From the NCBI RefSeq assembly GCF_011764565.1, contig NZ_AP022871.1:5208320-5272319 (forward strand): 64,000 nucleotides of DNA, written 5' to 3'. Both the position numbers and the translations under genes were made by a program. The number at the start of each line of letters is the position of its first letter. The stretch's first letter is position 1. The notes below the pieces were generated by a model. That model was given only the letters and a program-made list of their open reading frames with translations. It did not search any database and was not told the origin of the DNA. The stretch comes from Phytohabitans suffuscus. GTDB taxonomy: Bacteria > Actinomycetota > Actinomycetes > Mycobacteriales > Micromonosporaceae. Of this stretch, positions 1-8,439 are shown in pieces.

Positions 1-1207
1 CGTCCGGCGCGTACGGGTCGAGGTCGGTCGCGCCGTCGACACCCTTGGCGCCGAGCGCGAACGTGTGCCACGGCCGGGACACGAGCTTGGGTAGCACGTC
101 GACGGCGCGCTCGCGGGCCAGCGGGGTGAGGTGTGGCTGGCGGGCGGCCGAGATGAGACTGTCGACGAGCTTGGCGTACCGGTCGGTGCGGAGCCCCTCC
201 TCGAGCGCGACCAGCGCCTCCTCGTGCCGGGCCGCGAGCTCGGCGTCGATCCGCGCGACGGACGCCTCGTCGGGCGGGCTGAGCGGGTCGGCGGAGGCGG
301 TGCGGCGCAGCCGGGCCCGCATCACCTCGGCGTCGCGGGCGCCACCGAGCAGCCCGGCCACCCAGCCCAGCTCGTCACGGAGCGGCTTGGCCCAGCCGGT
401 GTCGACCAGCGGGCCGAACGTCTTGAGGTCGCTGCGCAGCCGCCGGCAGCCGACGCGCATCTGGTGTACCGCGGTGTCGTTGTCGCCGACCGGGGCGCGC
501 AGCCGCACCAGCGGGTCGTGGGTGAGGATCCGCTCGATGCCCTTGCGGATGGCGACGGTGACCACCTCGCCGGCCCGCGGCTTGCGCGGCAGCTCGCCGG
601 CGCGCACGAGGTCGGGCGGACCGGCCGCGGCGTCGCCGAGCGCGCGCACGTACTTGGGGGTGAAGCCGCCGGCGACCGCGCCCGCGTCGCGCAGCACCTC
701 CTCGACCCGGTCGAGCAGCTTGCGCCCGCCGCCCTTGCGCTCCACCTCGATCTCGCGGAACCTCGACCTCACCTTGCGCCCGTCGAGCACCGACACCGCG
801 TCGTCGGCGATCTCGGCGAGCACGCGGTCGTCGCCGTCGCGCAGCTCGTACGCCCGGCGGACCGTGCGCACCAGCGCGGCGGCCTCCAGGTCGGCGCCGC
901 GCGAGTACGCCGTCACCAGCGCCAGCAGGTCGGCCGGTGGCGTGCCGGGCCCGCCGCCGCGGGAGATCTCGTGGCGGACGCCCGGGGCGTCGGCGGGCAG
1001 CTTGACCGTCCACGGCTCCGCGTCGCCCTTGCGGTGGCGCAGCGAAGCCCCGGACCGCGCCAGGCGCAGGTCCGGCGTGTCGTAGTAGGTGGCGGTGAGG
1101 GTGACCGCCGGCCGCTCCTCGATCCGCCCGCCGGAAGGCAGGCACGGGGTCAGATCGGGCAGCGTGAAGCGCGGCTCCACCTCGTACTTGCGTTCCTCCT
1201 CCAGCAT
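1..1207 (-). CDS. CYTH-CHAD domain protein, 3' end cut by window
   Basis: The protein starts MLEEERKYEVEP, which is the opening of a CYTH (triphosphate tunnel) domain with its ExExK-type motif. Further on comes a CHAD domain with conserved histidines and basic residues (VHQMRVGCRRLRSDLKTF, roughly residue 240). CHAD domains bind polyphosphate, and CYTH domains bind or hydrolyse triphosphates, so a role in polyphosphate handling is likely. That fits its position directly downstream of polyphosphate kinase: the gap is only about ten bases, suggesting one operon. The ATG at 1207 is preceded by the end of ppk. The reading frame stays open to base 1, so the C terminus lies outside the window. Family assignment is from motifs; the substrate is not visible. 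Confidence 0.85.
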   Translation of the reverse strand, partial: MLEEERKYEVEPRFTLPDLTPCLPSGGRIEERPAVTLTATYYDTPDLRLARSGASLRHRKGDAEPWTVKLPADAPGVRHEISRGGGPGTPPADLLALVTAYSRGADLEAAALVRTVRRAYELRDGDDRVLAEIADDAVSVLDGRKVRSRFREIEVERKGGGRKLLDRVEEVLRDAGAVAGGFTPKYVRALGDAAAGPPDLVRAGELPRKPRAGEVVTVAIRKGIERILTHDPLVRLRAPVGDNDTAVHQMRVGCRRLRSDLKTFGPLVDTGWAKPLRDELGWVAGLLGGARDAEVMRARLRRTASADPLSPPDEASVARIDAELAARHEEALVALEEGLRTDRYAKLVDSLISAARQPHLTPLARERAVDVLPKLVSRPWHTFALGAKGVDGATDLDPYAPD

Positions 1208-1216
1208 CCGATCAGC

Positions 1217-3465
1217 CTACTCAGTGCGGGACTTCGATGCCCCGAGCGTGCGGCGCAAGAGGGCCTCCTGGAGGTGGATCTCGCCCTGGCGGCGGACCCA
1301 GGTGCCGTCCGGACGCAGGTCGAACGCCTCGCACTCGTCGCTCATCGACAGCGAGATGACCTGGTCCAGCTCGGCGCGGGCGATCGGGTCGGTGACCTGC
1401 ACCAGCGCCTCGACCCGGCGGTCGAGGTTGCGGTGCATGAGGTCGGCCGAGCCGAGCCAGAACTCGGTGGAGCCGTTGTTGCCGAACCGGAAGACCCGCG
1501 AGTGCTCGAGGAAGCGGCCGAGGATCGAGCGGACCCGGATGTTTTCCGACAGGCCGGGCACGCCGGGGCGGAGCATGCACATGCCCCGGATGATCAGGTC
1601 CACCTGTACGCCGGCCTGCGACGCCCGGTACAGCGCGTCGGTGACCTCCTCGTCGACCAGCGAGTTCACCTTGATCTGGACGAGCCCCCGGCCGCCGAGG
1701 CGGGCGTGCTCGATCTCCCGCTCGATCCGGCCGACGATGCCGGCGCGCACGCCGTGCGGAGCGACCAGCAGCCGCCGGTACGCGGTCTGGCGGCTGTAGC
1801 CGGTCAGCACGTTGAACAGGTCGGTGACGTCCGCGCCCACCTCGGGGTCGGCGGTGAGCATGCCGAAGTCCTCGTACAGCCGGGCGGTCTTGGGGTGGTA
1901 GTTGCCCGTGCCGATGTGGCAGTACCGGCGGATCTGGTTGCCCTCCTGCCGTACGACCAGCGAGGTCTTGCAGTGTGTCTTGAGCCCGACGAGGCCGTAC
2001 ACCACGTGGCAGCCGGCCCGCTCCAGCGTGCGCGCCCAGCCGATGTTGGCCTGCTCGTCGAAGCGCGCCTTGACCTCGACCAGCACCACCACCTGCTTGC
2101 CCGCGTCGGCCGCCTCCACCAGCGCGTCGACGATCGGTGAGTCGCCGCTGGTGCGGTAGAGCGTCTGCTTGATGGCCAGCACGTTGGGGTCGGCCGCGGC
2201 CTGCTCGATGAAGCGCTGCACGCTGGTCGAGAAAGAGTGGTACGGGTGGTGCACGAGCACGTCGCCGTCGCGCAGGGTGGCGAAGACGCTCCGCGGCACC
2301 TCGCCCTCGGCGAAGCGCGGGTGGGTCGCCGGCACGAACGGCCGGTCCTTGAGCGACGGGCGGTCGACCGCGTCGTACACCTGCCAGAGCGAGGAGAGGT
2401 CGAGCAGGCCGGGCACCTCGATGACGTCGTGGCTGTCCATGTCCAGCTCGTGCACCAGCGTTTCGAGCATCTGCTCGGAGATGGTCGAGGCGACCTCCAG
2501 CCGCACCGGCGGTCCGAAGCGGCGCTGCGCCAGCTCCCGCTCCAGCGCCTGGAGCAGGTCTTCGTCGCGGTCCTCGTCGACCTCCAGGTCGGCGTTGCGG
2601 GTGACCCGGAACAGGTGGCACTCGACCACCTGCATGCCGGAGAAGAGCTGGCCGAGCTGGGTGGAGATGAGCTCTTCGAGAGGGAGGAAGCGGGCCGCCC
2701 GGCCGGTGTTCTCCACCACCACGAAGCGGGGCACGTTGTTGGGCACCTTGACCCGGGCGAACAGCTCCGGCCCCCGTCCGGGTCGCGCACGGTCACGGCC
2801 AGGTTGAGCGAGCGGCTCGAGATGTACGGGAACGGGTGGGCCACGTCGACCGCGAGCGGGGTCAGGACCGGGAAGACCACCTCCCGGAAGTACGTGCGGA
2901 GCCGGTCGCGCTCGTCACCGTCGAGGTCCGCCCAGCCGATCAGCTGGATGCTCTCGGCGGCGAGCTTGGGCTGCACCTCCTCGGCGAAGCAGCGCGCGTG
3001 CCGGGCGATCAGCTCGCTCGTCTTCTCCGCGATCAGCTCCAGCTGGGTGCGCAGCGGGATCTGGTCGCCGCCGCGCACCGGCAGGCCGGCCTGGAGGCGG
3101 CGCTTCAGCCCGGCGACCCGGACCATGTAGAACTCGTCGAGGTTGCTCGCGAAGATCGCCAGGAACTTGGCCCGCTCCAGCAGCGGCGTGTCCGGGTCTT
3201 CGGCGAGGGCGAGCACCCGGGCGTTGAAGTCCAACCAGGACAGTTCCCGGTTGAGGAACCGGTCCTCGGGCAGCGGGTCGGGCGCCACGAGCTGGTCGTC
3301 CGGCGGCGGGCGGTCCGTGTCGTCGGTGCCGGCCTCGGGCTCCGGGGGTAGGTAAACTCCGCGGGCACCTTCGCGAACCGGCCGTCCGGGCCACGTAGGG
3401 GAAGGACGCGACCACGTCACCAGGCGCTCGGCGCTGCGGCGGGGGCTGTCCGGAAGGCGTCTCAC
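1217..3465 (-). CDS. ppk: Polyphosphate kinase 1, frameshifted as read
   Basis: Ppk reversibly transfers the gamma phosphate of ATP to growing polyphosphate. The N-terminal part contains NRELSWLDFNARVLALA and FASNLDEFYMVR. The C-terminal part contains both conserved histidine regions, LKTHCKTSLVV (the phosphorylated His in the family) and CHIGTGNYHPKTA. These halves lie in different frames. The switch is at a C5 run at 2771-2775, where one added base restores DPDGGPELFARVKVPNN. A second likely one-base loss is in the G5 run at 3344-3348, because the residues beyond it read FTYPPEPEAG only after adding a base. The first codons are therefore uncertain. ATG at 3465 opens the uninterrupted frame, but GTG at 3469 in another frame may be the native start. 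Sequencing error is more likely than gene loss, since both halves are well conserved. Confidence 0.88.
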
Positions 3466-3524
3466 TCACCGATTCATCATCACCCGGAAACGGTTAACGC
3501 GAGGTGAATTCGACCAGTGCCTGA

Positions 3525-3722
3525 TCATCTAAATGTCGGCAACGTAACGCGTGTCACCTGGCCGGACTCGTCACAGTCGATGCGTACCCGCTGGCCCAGC
3601 CGGAGCAGCCGCAGCCCCGACGCCGCGAACGCCTCCGCGGGGTATCCGATCTCCGTACCGTCGTCGAGCAGGAGGGTGCCCGACCGCGTCCGCGGGTCGT
3701 ACGTGGCGATGGTCCCCTGCAT
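3525..3722 (-). CDS. Small cold-shock-like (OB-fold) protein
   Basis: This is a 65-residue protein. It begins MQGTIATYDPRTRSGTLLLD and continues with GTEIGYPAEAF and LRLGQRVRI. The spacing resembles a cold-shock domain: a G-x-I strand, a D-G turn, an F-x-x-x-G loop, an L-x-x-G-x-x-V strand and a final G-x-V-T-x-V strand. The aromatic RNP motifs of true Csp proteins are weak, so nucleic-acid binding is inference. It sits between ppk and cofC, all on the minus strand, and uses an ATG start. I believe similar short proteins occur beside cofC in related actinobacteria, but I cannot confirm that here. Confidence 0.7.
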   Translation of the reverse strand: MQGTIATYDPRTRSGTLLLDDGTEIGYPAEAFAASGLRLLRLGQRVRIDCDESGQVTRVTLPTFR

Positions 3723-3780
3723 CCTCTCAGCCTAGTCCGGGCCGCGGAGGACGACGAGTACCGCGGACGACGAGTACCGC

Positions 3781-4419
3781 TCAGGACGACGAGCAACGCG
3801 TCGGGGCCTGGGCCACCCCGGCGGAGTGCGGGCCGAGCCCCAACCGGACCGCCGCGTCGAGGTCGGCGGCGGTGTCGACGTCGCGGCGCAGGGTGGGCCA
3901 GTCGCCGGCCAGCGGCACCGCGCCGGAACGCCGGTGGGCGGCCGCCGAGCCGGGACCGAAGCGCGGGTCGAGCCGTACACCGGCGGGCGCGGTGAGCAGC
4001 ACGGTGCCGGTGCCGGGCGCGTCGGCGACGAAGTGCCGGTGCGGGCCGGCCGCCTGGCGCAGCGCCGCGGAGAGGTCGGCCGGGCACAGGGCCGGCAGGT
4101 CGGCGGCGAGTGCGGCCACCGGGCGGTGGGCGAGCAGGCCGGCGCCGTACGCGAACGCCGCGTTGAGCCCGCCGCCGGGCACGTCCGGCACCACCCGCGC
4201 GCCGAGCGCGGCCAGCGCCCGGCCCACCGCCGGGTCGTCGCTCACCGCGAGCACCTCGGCCACGCCGGCGCTGGCCAGCACCGCGGTGACGGTGTCCTGG
4301 GCAAGGGCCAGCACCAGGCGTTCGTGCGGCACTCCGGTGACCGCCCCCCGCAGCCGGCTCTTGGCCGCGGTGAGCCGTTTGACCGGGAGCACCACCCCCA
4401 CATCGGCTTCACGAGACAA
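3781..4419 (-). CDS. cofC: 2-phospho-L-lactate/PEP guanylyltransferase (F420 synthesis)
   Basis: CofC (FbiD in mycobacteria) joins GTP to phosphoenolpyruvate or 2-phospho-L-lactate, making the activated precursor that CofD/FbiA transfers to Fo in coenzyme F420 synthesis. The 212-residue protein has the nucleotidyltransferase opening VVLPVKRLTAAKSRLRG, where the K and R residues bind the nucleotide phosphates. It then has VPDVPGGGLNAAF and the AALAADLPAL acidic metal site, followed by DPRFGPGSAAAH. Length and motif order match the family. It is transcribed away from plsC. Other F420 genes are not in the window. Confidence 0.9.
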   Translation of the reverse strand: MSREADVGVVLPVKRLTAAKSRLRGAVTGVPHERLVLALAQDTVTAVLASAGVAEVLAVSDDPAVGRALAALGARVVPDVPGGGLNAAFAYGAGLLAHRPVAALAADLPALCPADLSAALRQAAGPHRHFVADAPGTGTVLLTAPAGVRLDPRFGPGSAAAHRRSGAVPLAGDWPTLRRDVDTAADLDAAVRLGLGPHSAGVAQAPTRCSSS

Positions 4420-4541
4420 TCCTGCCAGCGTGGTCCGCGGACCTCCGGTGTCGGGGCCCGGTCCCGCGCTGGCCGTACCCAGGTTCAGCAGGCATGATTT
4501 CGCTGCGGGTGCCCGGCGGGGGCGCCGGACGGGAGTGGGGA

Positions 4542-5252
4542 ATGGCCGTCAAACGGCTCGGGCCGTCGCGCCGGTTCGTGGTGATCCTGGTCAAGTCGGT
4601 GCTCACCCCGATGACCAGGCGCACGTGGTCCGGGCAGGAGCACATCCCGCCCACCGGTGGGGTGATCCTGACGCCCAACCACCTCTCGCACGCCGACCCG
4701 CTGGTGATGGCGCACTACGTCTACGACGCCCACCGGTGGCCGCGCTTCCTGGGCAAGGCCAGCGTCTTCAAGGTGCCGGTGATCGGCAAGCTGATCCTGC
4801 GGGTGCGGCAGATCCCGGTCGAGCGGGGCAGCGTCGACGCGGCGAAGTCGCTGGAGGCGCTCACCACGGCGATCGGGGAGGGCGGCGCCGTGATCATCTA
4901 CCCCGAGGGCACGACCACCCGCGAGCCCGACCTGTGGCCGATGCGGGGCAAGACCGGTGCGGCCCGGCTCGCGCTCGCCACCGGCGCGCCGGTGATCCCG
5001 ATCGCGCAGTGGGGCGCGCAGGGCTTCTACGACACCCGCACCAAGAAGGTCGGGCTCCGCCCGCGTACCCCGGTCAGGATCGCCGCCGGGCCGCCCGTCG
5101 ACCTGTCCCGCTGGGCCGGCGCGGAGCCCACCCGGGCCACGCTCGAAGAGATGACCGACGAGATCATGCTCCACGTCCGCGACCTGCTCGCCGGCATCCG
5201 CGGCGAGACCCCGCCGCCGCTGTACGCGCCGGCGAAGGGAGAGAAGGCATGA
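4542..5252 (+). CDS. plsC: 1-acyl-sn-glycerol-3-phosphate acyltransferase family protein
   Basis: PlsC acylates lysophosphatidic acid to phosphatidic acid at the membrane. Motif I is NHLSHADPL (H-x4-D catalytic dyad, near residue 45), and motif III is YPEGTTTREP (near residue 120). I chose the ATG at 4542 because it follows a GGGAG-type ribosome binding site and begins MAVKRLGPSRRF, a basic start usual for this family. An upstream in-frame ATG at 4494 would add 16 residues and has only a weak site. The stop overlaps the gpsA start by four bases (ATGA), so the two phospholipid genes are translationally coupled. The exact acyl acceptor is not proven by sequence. Confidence 0.9.
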   Translation: MAVKRLGPSRRFVVILVKSVLTPMTRRTWSGQEHIPPTGGVILTPNHLSHADPLVMAHYVYDAHRWPRFLGKASVFKVPVIGKLILRVRQIPVERGSVDAAKSLEALTTAIGEGGAVIIYPEGTTTREPDLWPMRGKTGAARLALATGAPVIPIAQWGAQGFYDTRTKKVGLRPRTPVRIAAGPPVDLSRWAGAEPTRATLEEMTDEIMLHVRDLLAGIRGETPPPLYAPAKGEKA

Positions 5253-6244
5253 CGACGGCCGCCGTGCTCGGCGCGGGATCCTGGGGTACGGCGTTCGCGA
5301 AGGTCCTCGCCGACGCCGGCACCGACGTCACGATCTGGGCCCGGCGCGAGCCGGTGGCCGCCGCCATCCGCGAGTACGGCACCAACCCCGACTACCTGCC
5401 CGCCGTCCGGCTGCCCGAGCGGGTCACCGCGACGTCCGACGCGGGCAAGGCGATCGCCGGTGCCGACCTGGTGGTGCTCGCCGTGCCGTCGCAGACGCTG
5501 CGCGGCAACCTGGCCGACTGGGCCGGGTTCGTGGAGCCCGACGCGACGCTCGTCTCGCTGATGAAGGGCATCGAGCTCGGCACCACCAAGCGGATGAGCG
5601 AGGTGATCGTGGAGACCGCCGGCGTCGCCGCCGACCGGGTCGCCGTGGTCTCCGGGCCCAACCTGGCCGCCGAGATCGCCGCCGAGCAGCCGGCCGCCAC
5701 CGTGGTCGCCTGCACCGACGTGGGCCGGGCGACGCAGGTGCAGCGCGCGGTGACCACGCCCTACTTCCGGCCGTACACGAACGAGGACATGGTCGGCTGC
5801 GAGCTCGGCGGCGCGGTGAAGAACGTGATCGCGCTGGCGTACGGCATCGCCACCGCCATGCGCCTCGGCGACAACACCAAGGCGACGCTCATCACCCGCG
5901 GGCTCGCCGAGACCGCCCGGCTGGGCGTGGCGCTGGGGGCCGACCCGCTCACCTTCGCCGGGCTGGCCGGGCTGGGCGACCTGGTGGCCACCTGCTCGTC
6001 GCCGCTGTCGCGCAACCGTACGTTCGGCGAGCACCTGGGGCGGGGCGAGACCCTCGAACAGGCGCAGGCCGCCACCCGGCAGACCGCCGAGGGCGTGAAG
6101 AGCTGCCTGGCGATCCGCGACCTCGCCCGCACCCACAAGGTCGACATGCCCATCACCGAGCAGGTCGAGCTGGTCTGCCACGAGGGTGTCAACCCACGCA
6201 GCGCGCTCATCGCGCTGATGAGCCGGGAGACGAAGCCGGAATGA
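5249..6244 (+). CDS. gpsA: Glycerol-3-phosphate dehydrogenase [NAD(P)+]
   Basis: GpsA reduces dihydroxyacetone phosphate to sn-glycerol-3-phosphate, the backbone of phospholipids. The 331-residue protein opens with the Rossmann motif GAGSWGTAFA. It then has VVLAVPSQTLR, the conserved VSGPNLAAEIA segment, the catalytic lysine region GAVKNVIALAYGI, and NTKATLITRGL in the helical C-terminal domain. Length is normal. The start ATG overlaps the plsC stop and the gene's own stop overlaps the next start, making a three-gene coupled unit (plsC, gpsA, PLP enzyme). Confidence 0.96.
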   Translation: MTTAAVLGAGSWGTAFAKVLADAGTDVTIWARREPVAAAIREYGTNPDYLPAVRLPERVTATSDAGKAIAGADLVVLAVPSQTLRGNLADWAGFVEPDATLVSLMKGIELGTTKRMSEVIVETAGVAADRVAVVSGPNLAAEIAAEQPAATVVACTDVGRATQVQRAVTTPYFRPYTNEDMVGCELGGAVKNVIALAYGIATAMRLGDNTKATLITRGLAETARLGVALGADPLTFAGLAGLGDLVATCSSPLSRNRTFGEHLGRGETLEQAQAATRQTAEGVKSCLAIRDLARTHKVDMPITEQVELVCHEGVNPRSALIALMSRETKPE

Positions 6245-7353
6245 GCCCCACGGAGTCCTACGGAGACGGGACGCGCTCCGTCCACGCTGGACTGCCGGCG
6301 CCGGAGCCGGGGCAGCCGTTTCTGCCCGGCCCGGTCTTCGCCGCGCCGTACCACCTGGACCCCGCCACCGGCCCCACCGGCGACGGCTACGGCCGCCCGG
6401 ACAACCCGACCCGGCGCCGGCTGGAGGCGGCGATCGGTGAGCTGGAGGGGGGCGACGCGCGTGTCTTCGCCAGTGGGCAGGCGGCCATCACGGCGGTGCT
6501 GATGACCGTGCTGCGCCCCGGCGACACCGTGCTGCTGCCCTCCGACGGGTACTACACGGTGCGCTCGTTCGCCGCCTCCACACTGGACGAGCTTGGCGTA
6601 CGCGTGTCCTACATGCCCACCGCCGGCCCGTACCCGGGGTTCGACGGCGTACGGCTGGTGCTGCTGGAGACCCCCTCCAACCCGGGCCTCGACGTCTGCG
6701 ACCTGGCGGTGCTCGCCTCCGCGGCCAGGGCGGCGGGCACGCTCGTGGCGGTGGACAACACCACGCCCACCCCGCTCGGCCAGCGCCCGCTGGACCTGGG
6801 CGCCGACATCTCCGTCGCCTCCGGCACCAAGGCGCTGACCGGCCACTCGGACCTGCTGCTCGGGTACGCCGCCACCCGTGACGCCGACCTGCTGGGGCGG
6901 ATCACCACCTGGCGCAACCAGACCGGCGCGATCCCCGGCGCGTTCGACGCGTGGCTCGCCCACCGCTCGCTGGCCACATTGGACCTGCGCCTGGCCCGCC
7001 AGTCGGCGAACGCGGCGGCGGTCGCGACCGCGCTCGCCGCCCGGTCCGATGTGGAGCGCGTCCGCTGGCCCGGCCTACCGGACGACCCGTCCTATGTGGT
7101 CGCCGAGCGCCAGATGCGGCGGATCCCCGGGCTGGTGTCGGTCGACCTCGGCTCGGCCGAGCGGGTGGCCGCGTTCCTGACGGCGTCGAAGCTCGTCTTC
7201 GCCGCCACCTCGTTCGGCGGCCTGCACACCAGCGCCGACCGCCGGGCCCAGTGGGGCGACGACACGGCACCGGGCTTCCTGCGCATCTCGTGCGGCATCG
7301 AAGACAGCGCCGACCTGGTGGCCGACATCACCGCCGCCCTCGACGCCGGCTGA
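6241..7353 (+). CDS. Cystathionine gamma-lyase-like PLP enzyme
   Basis: This 370-residue protein belongs to the Cys/Met metabolism PLP-dependent family. It shows YGRPDNPTRRRLE near the N terminus, FASGQAAITAVL for cofactor phosphate binding, the PLP aspartate in VAVDNTT, and the Schiff-base lysine in SGTKALTGHSD. Related actinobacterial proteins are usually named cystathionine gamma-lyase, which splits cystathionine to cysteine, ammonia and 2-oxobutyrate. A synthase or methionine gamma-lyase role cannot be excluded from motifs. The start overlaps the gpsA stop by four bases. Why a sulfur amino acid enzyme is coupled to phospholipid genes is not clear from sequence. Confidence 0.88.
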   Translation: MSPTESYGDGTRSVHAGLPAPEPGQPFLPGPVFAAPYHLDPATGPTGDGYGRPDNPTRRRLEAAIGELEGGDARVFASGQAAITAVLMTVLRPGDTVLLPSDGYYTVRSFAASTLDELGVRVSYMPTAGPYPGFDGVRLVLLETPSNPGLDVCDLAVLASAARAAGTLVAVDNTTPTPLGQRPLDLGADISVASGTKALTGHSDLLLGYAATRDADLLGRITTWRNQTGAIPGAFDAWLAHRSLATLDLRLARQSANAAAVATALAARSDVERVRWPGLPDDPSYVVAERQMRRIPGLVSVDLGSAERVAAFLTASKLVFAATSFGGLHTSADRRAQWGDDTAPGFLRISCGIEDSADLVADITAALDAG

Positions 7354-7486
7354 CCGCGGCGCCGGCTGACCGCAGCCGCAGCCGCGCGCCTGCGGGTGGA
7401 CCGGCGTGGCCGGCGCTTGGCTCGCACGCAGGAAACTCACAGCTTGTGCACAGGGCGGCGTGGCGCGGGCTCCCTACCCTTGTCGC

Positions 7487-7804
7487 ATGAGGCGCCACCT
7501 GAAAGGCATGTTCTTCGCTTTCCTCGCGGCCAAGCTCGGCCGCCTTCTGCACCGGCGCGGCCACTCCAGCGCCGCGCGCTACCTGCAGCACGAGCTGCAC
7601 CGCCGCACCGGGCGCGGCCACGGGCACGGCGCTGGATACGGGCACGGCGCTGGATACGGGCACTACGGCTATCACGGTCACTACCGCCCGAAGACCGGCC
7701 ACTACGGATACCACGGCCACTACCGGCCGAAGAGTGGACACGGGCACTACGGATACCACGGGCACTACCGGCCGAAGCGCAAGGGCTTGCGCCGCTACTG
7801 GTGA
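7487..7804 (+). CDS. His/Tyr/Gly-rich repeat protein
   Basis: This is a 105-residue protein of unknown function. The N-terminal half is basic and helical (MRRHLKGMFFAFLAAKLGRL, then LHRRGHSSAARYLQHEL). The C-terminal half is low complexity: two GHGAGY units, then three copies of HYGYHGHYRPK, ending in basic KRKGLRRYW. It has about 20 histidines, which suggests binding of nickel, zinc, cobalt or copper, or a charged matrix role; both are inference. ATG at 7487 is chosen because the unique conserved-looking N terminus begins there. No signal peptide or lipobox is obvious. The 3' end overlaps the convergent phosphatase gene by 10 bases. Confidence 0.75.
   Translation: MRRHLKGMFFAFLAAKLGRLLHRRGHSSAARYLQHELHRRTGRGHGHGAGYGHGAGYGHYGYHGHYRPKTGHYGYHGHYRPKSGHGHYGYHGHYRPKRKGLRRYW
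7622..7777 (+). repeat. Coding tandem repeats in the His-rich gene
   Basis: Two exact 18-base tandem units (7622-7639 and 7640-7657) are followed by three near-identical 33-base units starting at 7661, 7700 and 7745. They encode GHGAGY and HYGYHGHYRPK respectively. All spacings are multiples of three, so copy number can change without breaking the frame. Confidence 0.9.
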
Positions 7805-8385
7805 CCGGCCCCGCTCACGGTGGCGCTCCCGCGCGCGGGCCTGCGCGGCTGGGGCGCCACCAGCCGTCCGGGCCAGGTGCCCTCCCGATAGCAGGCGTGC
7901 GCCGCCGCGAAGTCGAAGAGCCACTCCCGCTGGGCGTCGGTGTCGGGGACGCGCAGGCCGCGGGCGAGGGCGATGAGGTGCAGGGCGTGGGCCGGCCGGG
8001 CGCCGAGCGTGACGAGCGTCGCAGCGGCGAGCAGCGTCGCCCGGCCGATACCCGCGAAGCAGTGGGTAACCACGAACCTGCCGGCGCGCACGTGTGCGGC
8101 CAGCCGGATGGCCAGTTCGATCGCGGCGGTGCCGGGCTCGGGCACGCCCCGGTCGGGGATCGGGAAGGGGACGAAGATGATGCCGGCGGCACTGGCCGCC
8201 TCCCGCTCCTGGGTGAGCGCGAGGCGGTCGGACTCTTCCGAGGTCAGCGCGGAGACCAGCACGTCGACGTCGGCGTCGACCAGCGCGGACATCTCGTCCT
8301 CCAGCCAGTCGCCGCCGCGGGGGTGGGACATCGTCGCCAACCGCCCGGGTCCGTACCATTCGATCACGTGGAGTGTCGGTCTCAT
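7795..8385 (-). CDS. Dual-specificity/tyrosine phosphatase-like protein
   Basis: The 196-residue protein has the cysteine phosphatase signature HCX5R, seen as VVTHCFAGIGRAT near residue 110. A general-acid loop candidate lies upstream in VPFPIPDRGVPEP. The N-terminal half has the DSP-like segment WLEDEMSALVDADVDVLVSAL. Such enzymes hydrolyse phosphate monoesters on protein or small substrates through a cysteinyl-phosphate. The ATG at 8385 follows a GAGGAG site. It is divergent from ddl with a 54-base shared promoter region, and its end overlaps the His-rich gene. A small-molecule phosphatase role is possible. Confidence 0.82.
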   Translation of the reverse strand: MRPTLHVIEWYGPGRLATMSHPRGGDWLEDEMSALVDADVDVLVSALTSEESDRLALTQEREAASAAGIIFVPFPIPDRGVPEPGTAAIELAIRLAAHVRAGRFVVTHCFAGIGRATLLAAATLVTLGARPAHALHLIALARGLRVPDTDAQREWLFDFAAAHACYREGTWPGRLVAPQPRRPARGSATVSGAGHQ

Positions 8386-8439
8386 CGACTCCTCGCTCCT
8401 TGAGCATGAAAGCCGCGCACGCAGAGTAGGGTCACCCGC

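Noticed and set aside
131..2140. Long plus-strand frame opposite the CYTH-CHAD and ppk genes
   Set aside because: It is a mirror of the true minus-strand genes, with biased composition and no domain.
2771..2775. Programmed ribosomal frameshift in ppk
   Set aside because: No slippery heptamer or downstream pseudoknot stands out, and five other genes show the same type of break in G/C runs. Sequence error is simpler.
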